The translations under genes and the position numbers were made by a program. The notes beneath the pieces are model-generated. The model made no database searches and was not told where the DNA came from. It saw only the letters and a list, made by a program, of their open reading frames with translations. Of a stretch of 37,015 nt of DNA, positions 1 through 6,721 are shown piece by piece (the first letter of the stretch is position 1; the number at the start of each line of letters is the position of its first letter). The stretch comes from JAWLEV01 sp046538105 (GTDB taxonomy: Bacteria > Chloroflexota > Anaerolineae > UBA1429). The stretch is taken from the NCBI GenBank assembly GCA_046538105.1, contig JBKHJO010000025.1, forward strand, positions 1-37,015, in the 5' to 3' direction.

Positions 1-51
1 ACACCTTTCCCCCTCTCAACTCTTTGCGGGTCTCTGGATAGACATCTGCCT

Positions 52-1011
52 CTAAAAACCCAATCCTTGCATAAAAGTCCTGACCCCCGACAGGGCCAGA
101 ACGCCAACGACAACCCAACGTATGGCGGCCGGCCTGGCTACCCTCAACAAGCGCGCCCCCACAGTACCTCCCAACATAGTTCCCACAACGGAAGGTACCA
201 CTATCATCGGTATGATGGCCCCATTGTTCAGATACACCCAGGCCGCTGCAGTGTCGGTTATGGAAAGGAGAAAACAACTCGTGCCCACGCTGATCTTGAG
301 GGGAGCGCCCATGATGAGGTTGATGGTGGGCACGCTGGCCCACCCGCCTCCCATACCAAACATGCCTCCTATCATGCCCACAAAGAAGAAGAGCAGCAGC
401 CCCTGAGGAGTTCGATGGACCCGCCAGGTCACCCTCTCACCGTCCGCGCCACGATAGAAACCTCGAATCCTAAGAATCTCAGACAATCGGCCAAGGTGAT
501 CCACATCCGGATCCCGCGATTTCTTGGCCGTGACCATAAAGATCGAGACGCCCATGATGGCGATCCCCAGAGCAATCTGCACCACATTTGTAGGAAGCGC
601 CAACCCTATCATGGCCCCCAGGATGGAAGCGATGGAAGCGATGAGGGCAAGGGGCATGGCCAGCCTTAAACTGGCTAGGTTAAATCGCAATAGAGCAGGC
701 CCCGCTGACAGGGCGTGTGTAAGGGCGATGAACAATCCGGTGGCGCGAACGAAATCCAGATGAAAGGGGAAAAAGGAAGCGACGAGGCCAACAAACAGGG
801 AACCGCCGCCTATGCCTGCCAGCACTCCGATGACACCTATCAAAAATGTGCCAATCAGCAATAGTAGAGGATAGTACCACCACGGGCGCCCATTTACCGC
901 CGAATCCGATGAGGGCTGGTCAGTTTGCTGGGCTAGAACGTGACCAGAAAAGAGCAAAAACAACAAAAGGAAGCACAATACCACGCAAGCCAGCCGAAAC
1001 GACTTTTCCAT
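52..1011 (-). CDS. TauE/SafE family (sulfite exporter-like) membrane protein
   Basis: This 319-residue integral membrane protein resembles the TauE/SafE family, whose members are proposed to move sulfite, sulfoacetate or other small organic anions across the cytoplasmic membrane. It opens with a hydrophobic segment ending LAQ (about residues 7-28), which may be a signal peptide. Two repeated halves follow, each with the family's glycine-rich turn: GVLAGIGGGSLFVG near residue 62 and GMIGGMFGMGGGW in the second half. A polar cytoplasmic loop with RDPDVDHLGR separates the halves. I chose the ATG at 1009-1011 because an AAAGGCGAG Shine-Dalgarno-like stretch lies just upstream and the hydrophobic N-terminus begins there; the frame stays open upstream to 1146. 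The substrate cannot be told from sequence, and no sulfur genes are adjacent. Family confidence is high, substrate confidence low. Confidence 0.85.
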   Translation of the reverse strand: MEKSFRLACVVLCFLLLFLLFSGHVLAQQTDQPSSDSAVNGRPWWYYPLLLLIGTFLIGVIGVLAGIGGGSLFVGLVASFFPFHLDFVRATGLFIALTHALSAGPALLRFNLASLRLAMPLALIASIASILGAMIGLALPTNVVQIALGIAIMGVSIFMVTAKKSRDPDVDHLGRLSEILRIRGFYRGADGERVTWRVHRTPQGLLLFFFVGMIGGMFGMGGGWASVPTINLIMGAPLKISVGTSCFLLSITDTAAAWVYLNNGAIIPMIVVPSVVGTMLGGTVGARLLRVARPAAIRWVVVGVLALSGVRTFMQGLGF

Positions 1012-1158
1012 CTCGCCTTTCCGGATCCAGTGTATTGAAAGAAGACCCATCTTACCCATCCAGAATAGAGGCAAAGTAACCACCCGTCGGTGGAACGGGT
1101 ACCGCAACGAGAAACCCCGCGGATGGGCGGGCCCCATTGCCTGCAAAGCATTATAAAC

Positions 1159-1186
1159 ATTCTAGGAGAATATCTTTTCCTGTCAA
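1159..1186 (-). promoter_or_regulatory. Candidate promoter for the TauE/SafE gene
   Basis: On the minus strand TTGACA (1186-1181) is followed after 16 bp by TAGAAT (1164-1159). A TATAAT lies 9 bp further downstream, but at a non-standard distance. The resulting leader would be about 140 nt and contains two short GC hairpins: CCCGC/GCGGG near 1115-1130, and ACCCGT/ACGGGT near 1083-1101. The promoter is back to back with that of the structured RNA at 1232. Confidence 0.45.
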
Positions 1187-1231
1187 CTCGCAAAACCCAC
1201 ACTTTTATCCGTAAATTTTTTCGAAAAATCC

Positions 1232-1260
1232 TTGACAAAGGGACCATAGTGTGCTATTAT
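1232..1260 (+). promoter_or_regulatory. Sigma70-type promoter of structured RNA copy A
   Basis: TTGACA (1232-1237), a 17-bp spacer and TATTAT (1255-1260) form a near-perfect housekeeping promoter. The expected start, about 7 nt downstream, falls on G1268, the first base of the RNA's closing helix. An AT-rich stretch (ATCCGTAAATTTTTT) just upstream is conserved in copy B and may act as an UP-like element. Confidence 0.8.
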
Positions 1261-1267
1261 AATGGTT

Positions 1268-1525
1268 GCAAGGTTCCGAGAGGTTGAGGCTTTGCTCTCA
1301 ATCATTCGTTAAAAAGTGAGGCAGGGCGAACGGAAAACTGGGTGCCAACCCAGGGGCCCGTCATCCGATGTGAATGCGGCGATTGAAGGATTGTCGCAGG
1401 AAGATCGGGACAAAGTAGTCGCTGTAAAAGGTGACGAAAAGCGTCAGGCCGAACTTATGGAGAAGACACTCTGTAAAAACGAGGCGGATGATGAGAGGAA
1501 CAGCGTAGGTCACTTGGAGCCTTGC
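1268..1525 (+). ncRNA. Structured RNA of unrecognised class, copy A
   Basis: This ~258-nt element has a clear homologue at 3828-4086 (copy B). The ends pair in a closing helix: 1268-1277 with 1516-1525, extendable to 13 bp. Inside I see 1278-1282/1295-1299; 1301-1309/1484-1492; 1330-1333/1358-1361; hairpin 1338-1343/1348-1353; hairpin 1376-1383/1390-1397 with loop TGAAGG; hairpin 1432-1436/1442-1446; and hairpin 1455-1462/1469-1476. Helix 1376-1397 differs from copy B at four pairs yet stays fully paired, including C-G to U-A and G-U to C-G changes. Hairpin 1338-1353 is also replaced by a different but paired sequence. I see no conserved reading frame. It does not match tmRNA, RNase P, SRP, 6S, T-box or any common riboswitch I know. 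It could be a free RNA or a leader of the downstream PLP-enzyme gene. Confidence 0.75.
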
Positions 1526-1533
1526 TTTTTGTT

Positions 1534-1563
1534 GCCCCGCCCTGGGTGGCGGGGCTTTTTTTT
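1534..1563 (+). terminator. Intrinsic terminator after structured RNA copy A
   Basis: GCCCCGCC (1534-1541) pairs with GGCGGGGC (1548-1555), giving 8 GC pairs followed by eight T residues. The 3' strand of the RNA's closing helix (GCCTTGC, 1519-1525) could instead pair with GCGGGGC (1549-1555), which would exclude both the closing helix and the terminator. The same alternative exists in copy B. Confidence 0.85.
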
Positions 1564-1634
1564 CATAGTGGCCGACTGATGCCCCTCCACGGATGGGAAC
1601 GGCTTGCCAGCCTGATACTCCTCCCCACCCCAAT

Positions 1635-1656
1635 GCAGTTTTATGCGCAAAACTGC
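1635..1656 (+). other. Hairpin in the leader of the MalY-type gene
   Basis: GCAGTTTT (1635-1642) and AAAACTGC (1649-1656) form a perfect 8-bp stem with loop ATGCGC. No poly-T follows, so it is not a terminator. It lies between the copy-A terminator and the downstream gene. Confidence 0.5.
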
Positions 1657-1685
1657 CAAGCGAAAATTTAAAGCGTCTTCCCCAG

Positions 1686-1713
1686 TTGCTTTTCCTCCCC
1701 CAACGCCTACAAT
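1686..1713 (+). promoter_or_regulatory. Possible second promoter for the MalY-type gene
   Basis: TTGCTT (1686-1691), a 16-bp spacer and TACAAT (1708-1713) would start transcription near 1720, about 28 nt before the start codon. If it is real, the gene does not depend wholly on readthrough past the copy-A terminator. The match is moderate. Confidence 0.35.
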
Positions 1714-1747
1714 GTCCCCAGGTACTGGGCAACACAGGAGGCAGATA

Positions 1748-2896
1748 GTGGGCTACGATTTCGACGCGTGCATCGACAGACGGGGGACGGACAGTCTCAA
1801 GTGGGGGCGCTATGGTGAGGACGTGCTACCCCTCTGGGTGGCGGATATGGATTTCCGTTCACCAGAACCTGTGATCCGCGCCCTGCAGGAGCGGGTGGCC
1901 CACGGGGTGTTCGGTTACGGCATGGAACCACCCGACTTGCGCGAGCTGATCGTGGAACGCCTGCAGCGTCTACACAATTGGACCATATCTCCCGAAGCGA
2001 TTCTCTTTATGCCCGGGGTGGTCACGGGGTTTAACCTGGCCGCCATGGCGGTCGCCTCTCCCGGCCAGGGACTGTTGCTGCAGACACCCGTCTACTTTCC
2101 CATGCTCCATACGGCGGAAAACGCCCGCCTGCGCTGCGATGCCATGGAACTCTGTCGGAAGGAGAACGGACGCTATGTAGTGGACTATGAGCGGATGGCA
2201 GAGACCATCCACAAGGATACCCAGGTCTTTTTACTGTGTAACCCTCATAATCCAGTGGGGCGCGTCTTTCGGCGGGATGAACTACAGCGCATGGCCGAGA
2301 TCTGCCTATCAAATGGGATATATATCATCTCCGACGAGATTCACTGCGATCTGGTGTTTGGGGGACAGGAACACGTGTCCATCGCCTCCCTGGCCCCCGA
2401 GATCGCGGAGCGCACCATCACCCTCATAGCCCCCAGCAAGACCTACAACATCGCCGGGCTGCATTGCTCCATGGCCATCATCCCCGATGCCGACCTCCGC
2501 AGGCGGTTCCAGGAGGCCTATCGCGGGCTGATAAACAGGCCCAGCGTCCTGGGCTACACGGCGGCCCTGGCCGCCTACCGCCACGGGGATCCCTGGTTGA
2601 GGGAGGTACTGCACTATCTGGAAGACAACCGCAACCTGGTGTTCGATTTCGTCAGCCAGGAGATGCGCGGCGTCTCCATGACCAGGCCCGAGGGCACGTA
2701 TCTGGCCTGGCTCGACTGCCGACACACGAACCTCGACGATCCCCACAAGCACTTTTTGCAGGAGGCTGGGGTGGCCCTCAACGACGGCGCCGCCTTTGGC
2801 CCGGGCGGCGAGGGCTTTGTGCGACTCAACTTTGCCTGCTGCCGTTCCCTGCTGGAGCGCGCCCTGGAACGGATAAAGGGCGCCCTGCCGGCCTGA
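1748..2896 (+). CDS. MalY/PatB-type PLP aminotransferase or C-S lyase
   Basis: This 382-residue fold-type I PLP enzyme is of the MalY/PatB group, which includes cystathionine beta-lyase-like C-S lyases and some aminotransferases. It acts in the cytoplasm. The N-terminal signature DFDACIDRRGTDSLKWG is typical of the group. The substrate/PLP motif NPHNPVGRVF, the PLP-phosphate region SDEIHCDLV and the Schiff-base lysine in PSKTYNIAGL (about K231) are all present. I chose the GTG at 1748 because a perfect AGGAGG lies 6 nt upstream and MalY proteins start just before the DFD motif; an in-frame ATG at 1643 lies inside a hairpin loop. The gene follows structured RNA copy A and its terminator, and converges with the dehydrogenase gene, leaving only 7 bp between the stops. 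Whether it is a lyase or a transaminase cannot be told here. Confidence 0.88.
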   Translation: MGYDFDACIDRRGTDSLKWGRYGEDVLPLWVADMDFRSPEPVIRALQERVAHGVFGYGMEPPDLRELIVERLQRLHNWTISPEAILFMPGVVTGFNLAAMAVASPGQGLLLQTPVYFPMLHTAENARLRCDAMELCRKENGRYVVDYERMAETIHKDTQVFLLCNPHNPVGRVFRRDELQRMAEICLSNGIYIISDEIHCDLVFGGQEHVSIASLAPEIAERTITLIAPSKTYNIAGLHCSMAIIPDADLRRRFQEAYRGLINRPSVLGYTAALAAYRHGDPWLREVLHYLEDNRNLVFDFVSQEMRGVSMTRPEGTYLAWLDCRHTNLDDPHKHFLQEAGVALNDGAAFGPGGEGFVRLNFACCRSLLERALERIKGALPA

Positions 2897-2903
2897 TCGC
2901 TTG

Positions 2904-3716
2904 CTATTCCTCCTGACCTCCTAATTTCTCGAGCACCAACTCGGCCAGCGAGTCCTGCAACTGGATGGTCAGGCCGCCATCCACCATGAGCGCGTGGCCG
3001 GTGATGAACGAGGAGGCGTCTGAGGCCAGGAACAGGGCTGCCTGGGCCACATCCATAGGCCACCCCGGCCGCCCCACGGGATAGATGACCTCCGCCCGAC
3101 GCACGGCCTCGGGATGCTCCTTCACCCATTCCTCGGTCCTGTTGACAATGATCCAGCCCGGGCAGATGGCATTGACACGAATGCCGTCGTGGCCAAAATC
3201 GACAGCCATCTGCCGCGTCAGGTTGATGATCCCCGCCTTGGCCGCCTCATAGGGAGCATAGTTCCGCGCAGCCAGCACGCCGTGCACGGAAGAGATGTTG
3301 ATGATGACGCCCCCGCCCCCCTCGATCATCTCGGGGATGGCGAACTTGCTGCCCAGATAGGTGGCCTTGAGGCTCACGTCGAGAAGGGCGTCCCATTCCT
3401 CCTCGTCGATCTCCAGCACGGAGCCCAACCTCCCCGACCAGGCATTGTTCATCAGGATGTCCAGTCGTCCGTAGGTATCCACGGCATGCTGGATCAGCCC
3501 CCTCAACTCGTCGCTCTTGCCCACGTCAGCGTAGCAGTAACTGGCCACGCCACCCTGAGCCTCAATTTCCTCCACCACCTCACGCCCCAGAGCGCGGCGG
3601 CGCCCGTTGAGCACCACTCGGGCCCCCTCCTGGGCGAACAGTGTCGCCGTGGTCCGCCCAATGCCCGACGTGGACCCGGTGATCACGGCTACTCTGTCCT
3701 GCAAACGTCCTGTCAT
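2904..3716 (-). CDS. Short-chain dehydrogenase/reductase (FabG-like)
   Basis: This 270-residue classical SDR is a soluble NAD(P)-dependent oxidoreductase with an unknown alcohol/ketone substrate. The cofactor motif TGSTSGIG (residues 13-20), the NNA motif (90-92), the catalytic Ser in NISS (142-143) and YEAAK (Tyr156, Lys160) are all present, so it should be active. The C-terminus ends in the usual SSFITGHALMVDGG stretch plus a short tail. Two ATGs are adjacent; the second (3714-3716) sits 6 nt from AGGAG and is preferred. Its upstream leader holds structured RNA copy B, the RNA's terminator (3791-3818) and a small palindrome (3761-3781). I see no other promoter between terminator and gene, so expression probably depends on the RNA's promoter and readthrough. 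Confidence 0.88.
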   Translation of the reverse strand: MTGRLQDRVAVITGSTSGIGRTTATLFAQEGARVVLNGRRRALGREVVEEIEAQGGVASYCYADVGKSDELRGLIQHAVDTYGRLDILMNNAWSGRLGSVLEIDEEEWDALLDVSLKATYLGSKFAIPEMIEGGGGVIINISSVHGVLAARNYAPYEAAKAGIINLTRQMAVDFGHDGIRVNAICPGWIIVNRTEEWVKEHPEAVRRAEVIYPVGRPGWPMDVAQAALFLASDASSFITGHALMVDGGLTIQLQDSLAELVLEKLGGQEE

Positions 3717-3760
3717 CATCTTCTCCTAATGAAAGTAGCTCACAACAATGTTCCTCCCAG

Positions 3761-3782
3761 CAACGAAGCGACGCTTCGCTGC
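3761..3782. repeat. Small palindromic hairpin, CGAAGCG-A-CGCTTCG
   Basis: CGAAGCG (3764-3770) and CGCTTCG (3772-3778) flank a single A. The stem core resembles the hairpin at 12638-12657, so this is probably a member of the same interspersed hairpin family. It lies in the leader of the short-chain dehydrogenase gene. Confidence 0.45.
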
Positions 3783-3790
3783 CTCATACG

Positions 3791-3818
3791 AAAAGGCCCC
3801 GCCTCATAGAGGCGGGGC
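3791..3818 (-). terminator. Intrinsic terminator after structured RNA copy B
   Basis: On the minus strand GCCCCGCC pairs with GGCGGGGC around loop TCTATGA, followed by CTTTTCG. The T-run is much shorter than in copy A, so readthrough into the dehydrogenase gene 75 bp further on is plausible. The stem arms are identical to copy A while the loop differs. Confidence 0.75.
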
Positions 3819-3827
3819 ACCGAAAAA

Positions 3828-4086
3828 GCAAGGCTCCAAGTGATCTATCCCTTCACTCCCATCATTCGTCTCGTTTTTATGGAGTGTCTTCTCCGTAAAT
3901 TCGGCTTGACGCTTTTCGTCACCTGCTATAGCGACTACTTTGCTCCGACTTCCCTGCGATCATCTTTCAACGATCGCACTCACATCAGATGACGGGCCGC
4001 CAAACTTCCGCTCGACTTTCCGTTCGCCTTGCCTTGCTTCTTAACGAATGATCGGTAGCGAGAGTCTCGACCTCTCGGAACCTTGC
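3828..4086 (-). ncRNA. Structured RNA of unrecognised class, copy B
   Basis: This ~259-nt homologue of 1268-1525 is transcribed leftward; by eye roughly three quarters of bases agree. The closing helix (4086-4077 with 3837-3828) is identical to copy A. Paired elements on the minus strand include 4052-4044/3869-3861, where two G-U pairs of copy A become A-U. Hairpin 4016-4010/4005-3999 has a GGAA tetraloop and a stem sequence wholly different from copy A. Hairpin 3977-3970/3963-3956 has loop TGAAAG and carries the compensatory changes. Hairpin 3921-3917/3911-3907 is identical to copy A. Conserved single-stranded runs include AAAGTAGTCGCT and GGAGAAGACACTC. The element lies upstream of, and on the same strand as, the short-chain dehydrogenase gene. 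Confidence 0.75.
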
Positions 4087-4092
4087 ACTATT

Positions 4093-4121
4093 ATAATAGC
4101 ACATTCCCGCACATTTGTCAA
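4093..4121 (-). promoter_or_regulatory. Sigma70-type promoter of structured RNA copy B
   Basis: On the minus strand TTGACA (4121-4116), a 17-bp spacer and TATTAT (4098-4093) match copy A in sequence and spacing. Expected initiation is at or next to G4086, the first base of the closing helix. The upstream ATCCGTAAATTTTTT block is also shared. Confidence 0.8.
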
Positions 4122-4147
4122 GGGTTTTTCAAAAAATTTACGGATAA

Positions 4148-4183
4148 CCCAGTGCTACCAGGGGCTCTCCTGAGAGCACTGGG
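4148..4183 (-). terminator. Hairpin after the sugar-binding protein gene, possible terminator
   Basis: CCCAGTGCT (4148-4156) and AGCACTGGG (4175-4183) form a perfect 9-bp stem, with an inner CAGG/CCTG pairing. It starts about 10 bp past the stop of the binding-protein gene. The nearest T-run on the minus strand is about 10 nt beyond the stem, so it is a weak intrinsic terminator or an mRNA-stabilising end. Confidence 0.5.
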
Positions 4184-4193
4184 TCACGTCCAT

Positions 4194-5732
4194 CTATTCG
4201 TGCCGCTTTAGCACCTCAATATCGGGATCGGCCAACGCTTCATCAGCCTTTTCCTGCATGATATCGATGAACTCGTCAGGTGTGATCTCTTTCCGCAACA
4301 GTTCGCCCATTCGGTCGTCGATCTCCTCCGAAATCTGCGAAAGGCCGCCGTAAAATGGAGAGGCAAAGGTCTCTTCGCCGGCCTCATCGGCCGCATCGAC
4401 GGCAGACTTCATACCAGGACTCAGGCTGGCGTCCTCAGTGGCTTCCTTGACGGGCATCATGGAACTCACCTCTTCGGCAAAGTAACGGGCCGATTCTTTG
4501 CTCAACAGTATACGCAAGAACTCCATGCCGCACTGGGGGTTTTCAGCCTCGGAAGGCACAAAATATATCTCGCCCGATGCCGTCTCCAGGGCCTCATAAG
4601 AGCCCTCGCCGCCCTCCACAGCGGGTACCGGCTTTACCACCATGTCAAAGCCTTCGGGGGTGACTGTTTTCATCTCGTTCTCCAGCCAACTCCCGCAGGG
4701 CACAAAGACGGCCTTGCCGTTCAACCACTCTGCCTGGGCCTCCGTATGCGTCAATCCTGCCGTGCCCGACATGATATAGTCGTTGTCGGCCAGCTGGTAG
4801 ACCAGCTCCGTAGCCTCCTGGACTGCAGGCTGCTTAAAGCAATCCGGCTCAAGGTCATCCACGTTATAGATCGGTTCATAACCGCCGATCTTGTAGATCA
4901 GGGGGAACCAGACGCCCCATGCCATATAGCCGGGATATTTCCCCTGATATATCCAGGGAGCCATATCGGTCTCTTCCTTGACCATCTCACAAAAAGAGAG
5001 CATATCGTCCCAGGTTCTGGGATATTCCCACCCCCGGTCCTCAAAGAGGCTCTGGCTGTGCCAGATACCATACACAGTGTAGGCGATATTCAGATAGTAC
5101 TGTTTGCCCGAAATGACACCTGTCTCCTGGGAGCCCGGGAAAAGCGTATCCGCGAACGTTGTGTCGGGCGTATCCAGGGCGGGCGCTTCCATAAGGGGCG
5201 CCAGATCCAACAACTGCCCGTCCCTAGCAAGGGCGACTTGATCCAGGTTATCCGCGCCACTGTTGTCCACGACGTCGGGGGGATCACCACCGATAAAGCG
5301 GGGGCGAAGCTGATCCGCTACACGCTGGATCGGATCCACCGAGACCTCGTTCTCGGGGTGAAGGGCCTCAAAGATGCTGGCAGCATACTCGATATAGTCG
5401 CTGCCATAGCCCCCGGCAAAGAACACTCCATCGACTGTTGCCCCCTTTTCGATGCCCAGGGGATCGACGGCATCTTCTGCTACCTCGATACCAAACTCTT
5501 CCAGCACCACCGGTCCCGCCACCTCTTCAGGCGTGGGCTCCTCCACTTTTTCCGTAGGTTCCTCCACCTCCTCGGGGGTGGGCTCCTCCACTTTTTCCGT
5601 AGGTTCCTCTACCTCCTCGGGGGTGGGCTCCACCTCAGATGCCGGAGCACAACTGGCCAGCACCGCTCCACTGCCCAAAATCAAAGCGTGTTTCAGAAAA
5701 TCACGACGATCAAGGGATCTCTTGTTTGTCAC
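4194..5732 (-). CDS. Carbohydrate ABC transporter substrate-binding lipoprotein
   Basis: This 512-residue extracellular solute-binding protein of family 1 captures a sugar, possibly an amino-sugar or disaccharide as in NgcE-like proteins, and delivers it to the two permeases encoded upstream. The N-terminus has a twin-arginine-like motif (RRDFLK, residues 9-14) and a lipobox ending in Cys28 (LASC), suggesting a Tat-exported lipoprotein. A Glu/Pro-rich linker (about 29-70) with two near-identical 15-residue repeats tethers the binding domain. The start is probably the GTG at 5730-5732: AGGAGG lies 6 nt before it, and the ATG at 5745-5747 is too close to, and upstream of, that Shine-Dalgarno. 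It is third in the operon after the permeases. No ATPase is encoded nearby, which is common where one MsmK-like ATPase serves many importers. Ligand identity is inferred only. Confidence 0.88.
   Translation of the reverse strand: MTNKRSLDRRDFLKHALILGSGAVLASCAPASEVEPTPEEVEEPTEKVEEPTPEEVEEPTEKVEEPTPEEVAGPVVLEEFGIEVAEDAVDPLGIEKGATVDGVFFAGGYGSDYIEYAASIFEALHPENEVSVDPIQRVADQLRPRFIGGDPPDVVDNSGADNLDQVALARDGQLLDLAPLMEAPALDTPDTTFADTLFPGSQETGVISGKQYYLNIAYTVYGIWHSQSLFEDRGWEYPRTWDDMLSFCEMVKEETDMAPWIYQGKYPGYMAWGVWFPLIYKIGGYEPIYNVDDLEPDCFKQPAVQEATELVYQLADNDYIMSGTAGLTHTEAQAEWLNGKAVFVPCGSWLENEMKTVTPEGFDMVVKPVPAVEGGEGSYEALETASGEIYFVPSEAENPQCGMEFLRILLSKESARYFAEEVSSMMPVKEATEDASLSPGMKSAVDAADEAGEETFASPFYGGLSQISEEIDDRMGELLRKEITPDEFIDIMQEKADEALADPDIEVLKRHE
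5535..5624 (-). repeat. Two tandem 45-bp units in the binding-protein linker
   Basis: Units 5535-5579 and 5580-5624 are identical except for one base I can see. Each encodes 15 residues of the Glu/Pro/Thr/Val linker after the lipobox. The near identity suggests a recent slippage duplication that lengthened the tether. Confidence 0.85.
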
Positions 5733-5770
5733 AGTGTACCTCCTCATAATCCAAATGAACTAGACTTTTA

Positions 5771-5807
5771 CTTGGCGCCCAGATCTTTCTCCCTCCCTTA
5801 CGCCAAG
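5771..5807 (-). other. Intercistronic hairpin before the binding-protein gene
   Basis: CTTGGCG (5771-5777) and CGCCAAG (5801-5807) form a 7-bp stem between the second permease and the binding-protein gene. Such hairpins often protect the downstream or upstream message and help raise binding-protein levels over permeases. That role is an inference here. Confidence 0.4.
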
Positions 5808-5820
5808 ATGTATCACAACA

Positions 5821-6720
5821 TTAGCCCTTCAAAGCGCCCACCGTCAGCCCTTGCTGAATCTGCCCCTGGAACAGGCTGTAGACAGCCAGCGTGGGCAGCA
5901 TAATCACAACGATAGCGGCGAACAGAGCGCTCCAGTCGTTCAGATAGTATTGTTGATGGTTCATATAGGCCAGGCCCTGGGTCAAAACGTATTTTTTTCG
6001 ATCGGACATCAGAACAAAGGGCAGGATGAACTGATTCCACATGCCCAGGAAATTGAACACGCCGATGGTGATCAGACCGGGCTGAGCCAGGGGAAGCATG
6101 ATGCTGAAAAAGATGGTGTATTGACTGGCCCCATCGACGATGGCCGCTTCGTGCAGCTCCGAAGGCAAACCCCGGAAGAATCCGGTGAGAAAAAAGATGG
6201 AAAAGGGAAGGGAATACCCGATATACACCAGTATCAGCCCCAAAAAAGTGTTGAGCATTTCCAGACTCTGAAGCAGGAAAAACAGGGGCACCAATCCCAG
6301 AAACACGGGAAACATCATGCCACTTATGAACAGGTAAAGGACCGCCCGGTTGCCAGGAAATGGAAAACGAGCCAGAACATAGGCCGACATGGCCGAGAGC
6401 AGCAGTGTAAGTAGGAGAGAGGGAACAACCACCAGCAGGCTGTTGAAAAAGTACCGCCCAATATTCACCTCCATCCAGGCCCTGACAAAATTATCCCACT
6501 GGACCACTCGCGGCAGAGACCAGGGACTGAAAAATATCTCCTGGTCCGTCTTGAGCGAGGTATACAGCACCCAGACCATGGGGAAAATAACGATCACGGC
6601 CCAGACCCCCAGGAACAGATGCATCAGCCCACGGAAGAAAAGGGCCTTTATCCTTTCTCCCCGACCCGAGGGAAGGGGAGTATATTCTCCTTCCGATCGC
6701 AAAGTATCTTCAATAGCCAT
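5821..6720 (-). CDS. Carbohydrate ABC transporter permease (MalG/UgpE type)
   Basis: This 299-residue inner-membrane permease has six predicted membrane segments. The cytoplasmic EAA loop that contacts the ATPase is clear: EAAIVDGASQ followed by LPLAQPGL. An N-terminal cytoplasmic stretch (MAIEDTLRSEGEY) precedes the first helix, and the C-terminus has the QGLTVGALKG ending typical of MalG/NgcG relatives. I use the ATG at 6718-6720, which is one base after the stop of the previous permease gene and has GGTGGA upstream; the open frame upstream overlaps that gene. It pairs with the MalF-type permease. Confidence 0.9.
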   Translation of the reverse strand: MAIEDTLRSEGEYTPLPSGRGERIKALFFRGLMHLFLGVWAVIVIFPMVWVLYTSLKTDQEIFFSPWSLPRVVQWDNFVRAWMEVNIGRYFFNSLLVVVPSLLLTLLLSAMSAYVLARFPFPGNRAVLYLFISGMMFPVFLGLVPLFFLLQSLEMLNTFLGLILVYIGYSLPFSIFFLTGFFRGLPSELHEAAIVDGASQYTIFFSIMLPLAQPGLITIGVFNFLGMWNQFILPFVLMSDRKKYVLTQGLAYMNHQQYYLNDWSALFAAIVVIMLPTLAVYSLFQGQIQQGLTVGALKG

Positions 6721-6721
6721 A

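Noticed and set aside
1012..1146. A longer TauE/SafE N-terminus starting near 1146
   Set aside because: The added residues are polar and precede the signal-like segment, and the candidate promoter's leader covers this stretch.
1268..1563. T-box, tmRNA, RNase P or 6S RNA identity for the structured RNA
   Set aside because: There is no T-box sequence, no tag-coding or tRNA-like ends, no RNase P core blocks, and the fold is multibranched rather than the single long hairpin of 6S RNA.
5535..5624. CRISPR-like repeats
   Set aside because: There are only two directly abutting coding repeats and no spacers.
5452..5763. A Ser/Thr-rich frame antisense to the binding-protein linker
   Set aside because: It is an artefact of the Glu/Pro repeats read on the other strand, with no ribosome-binding site.
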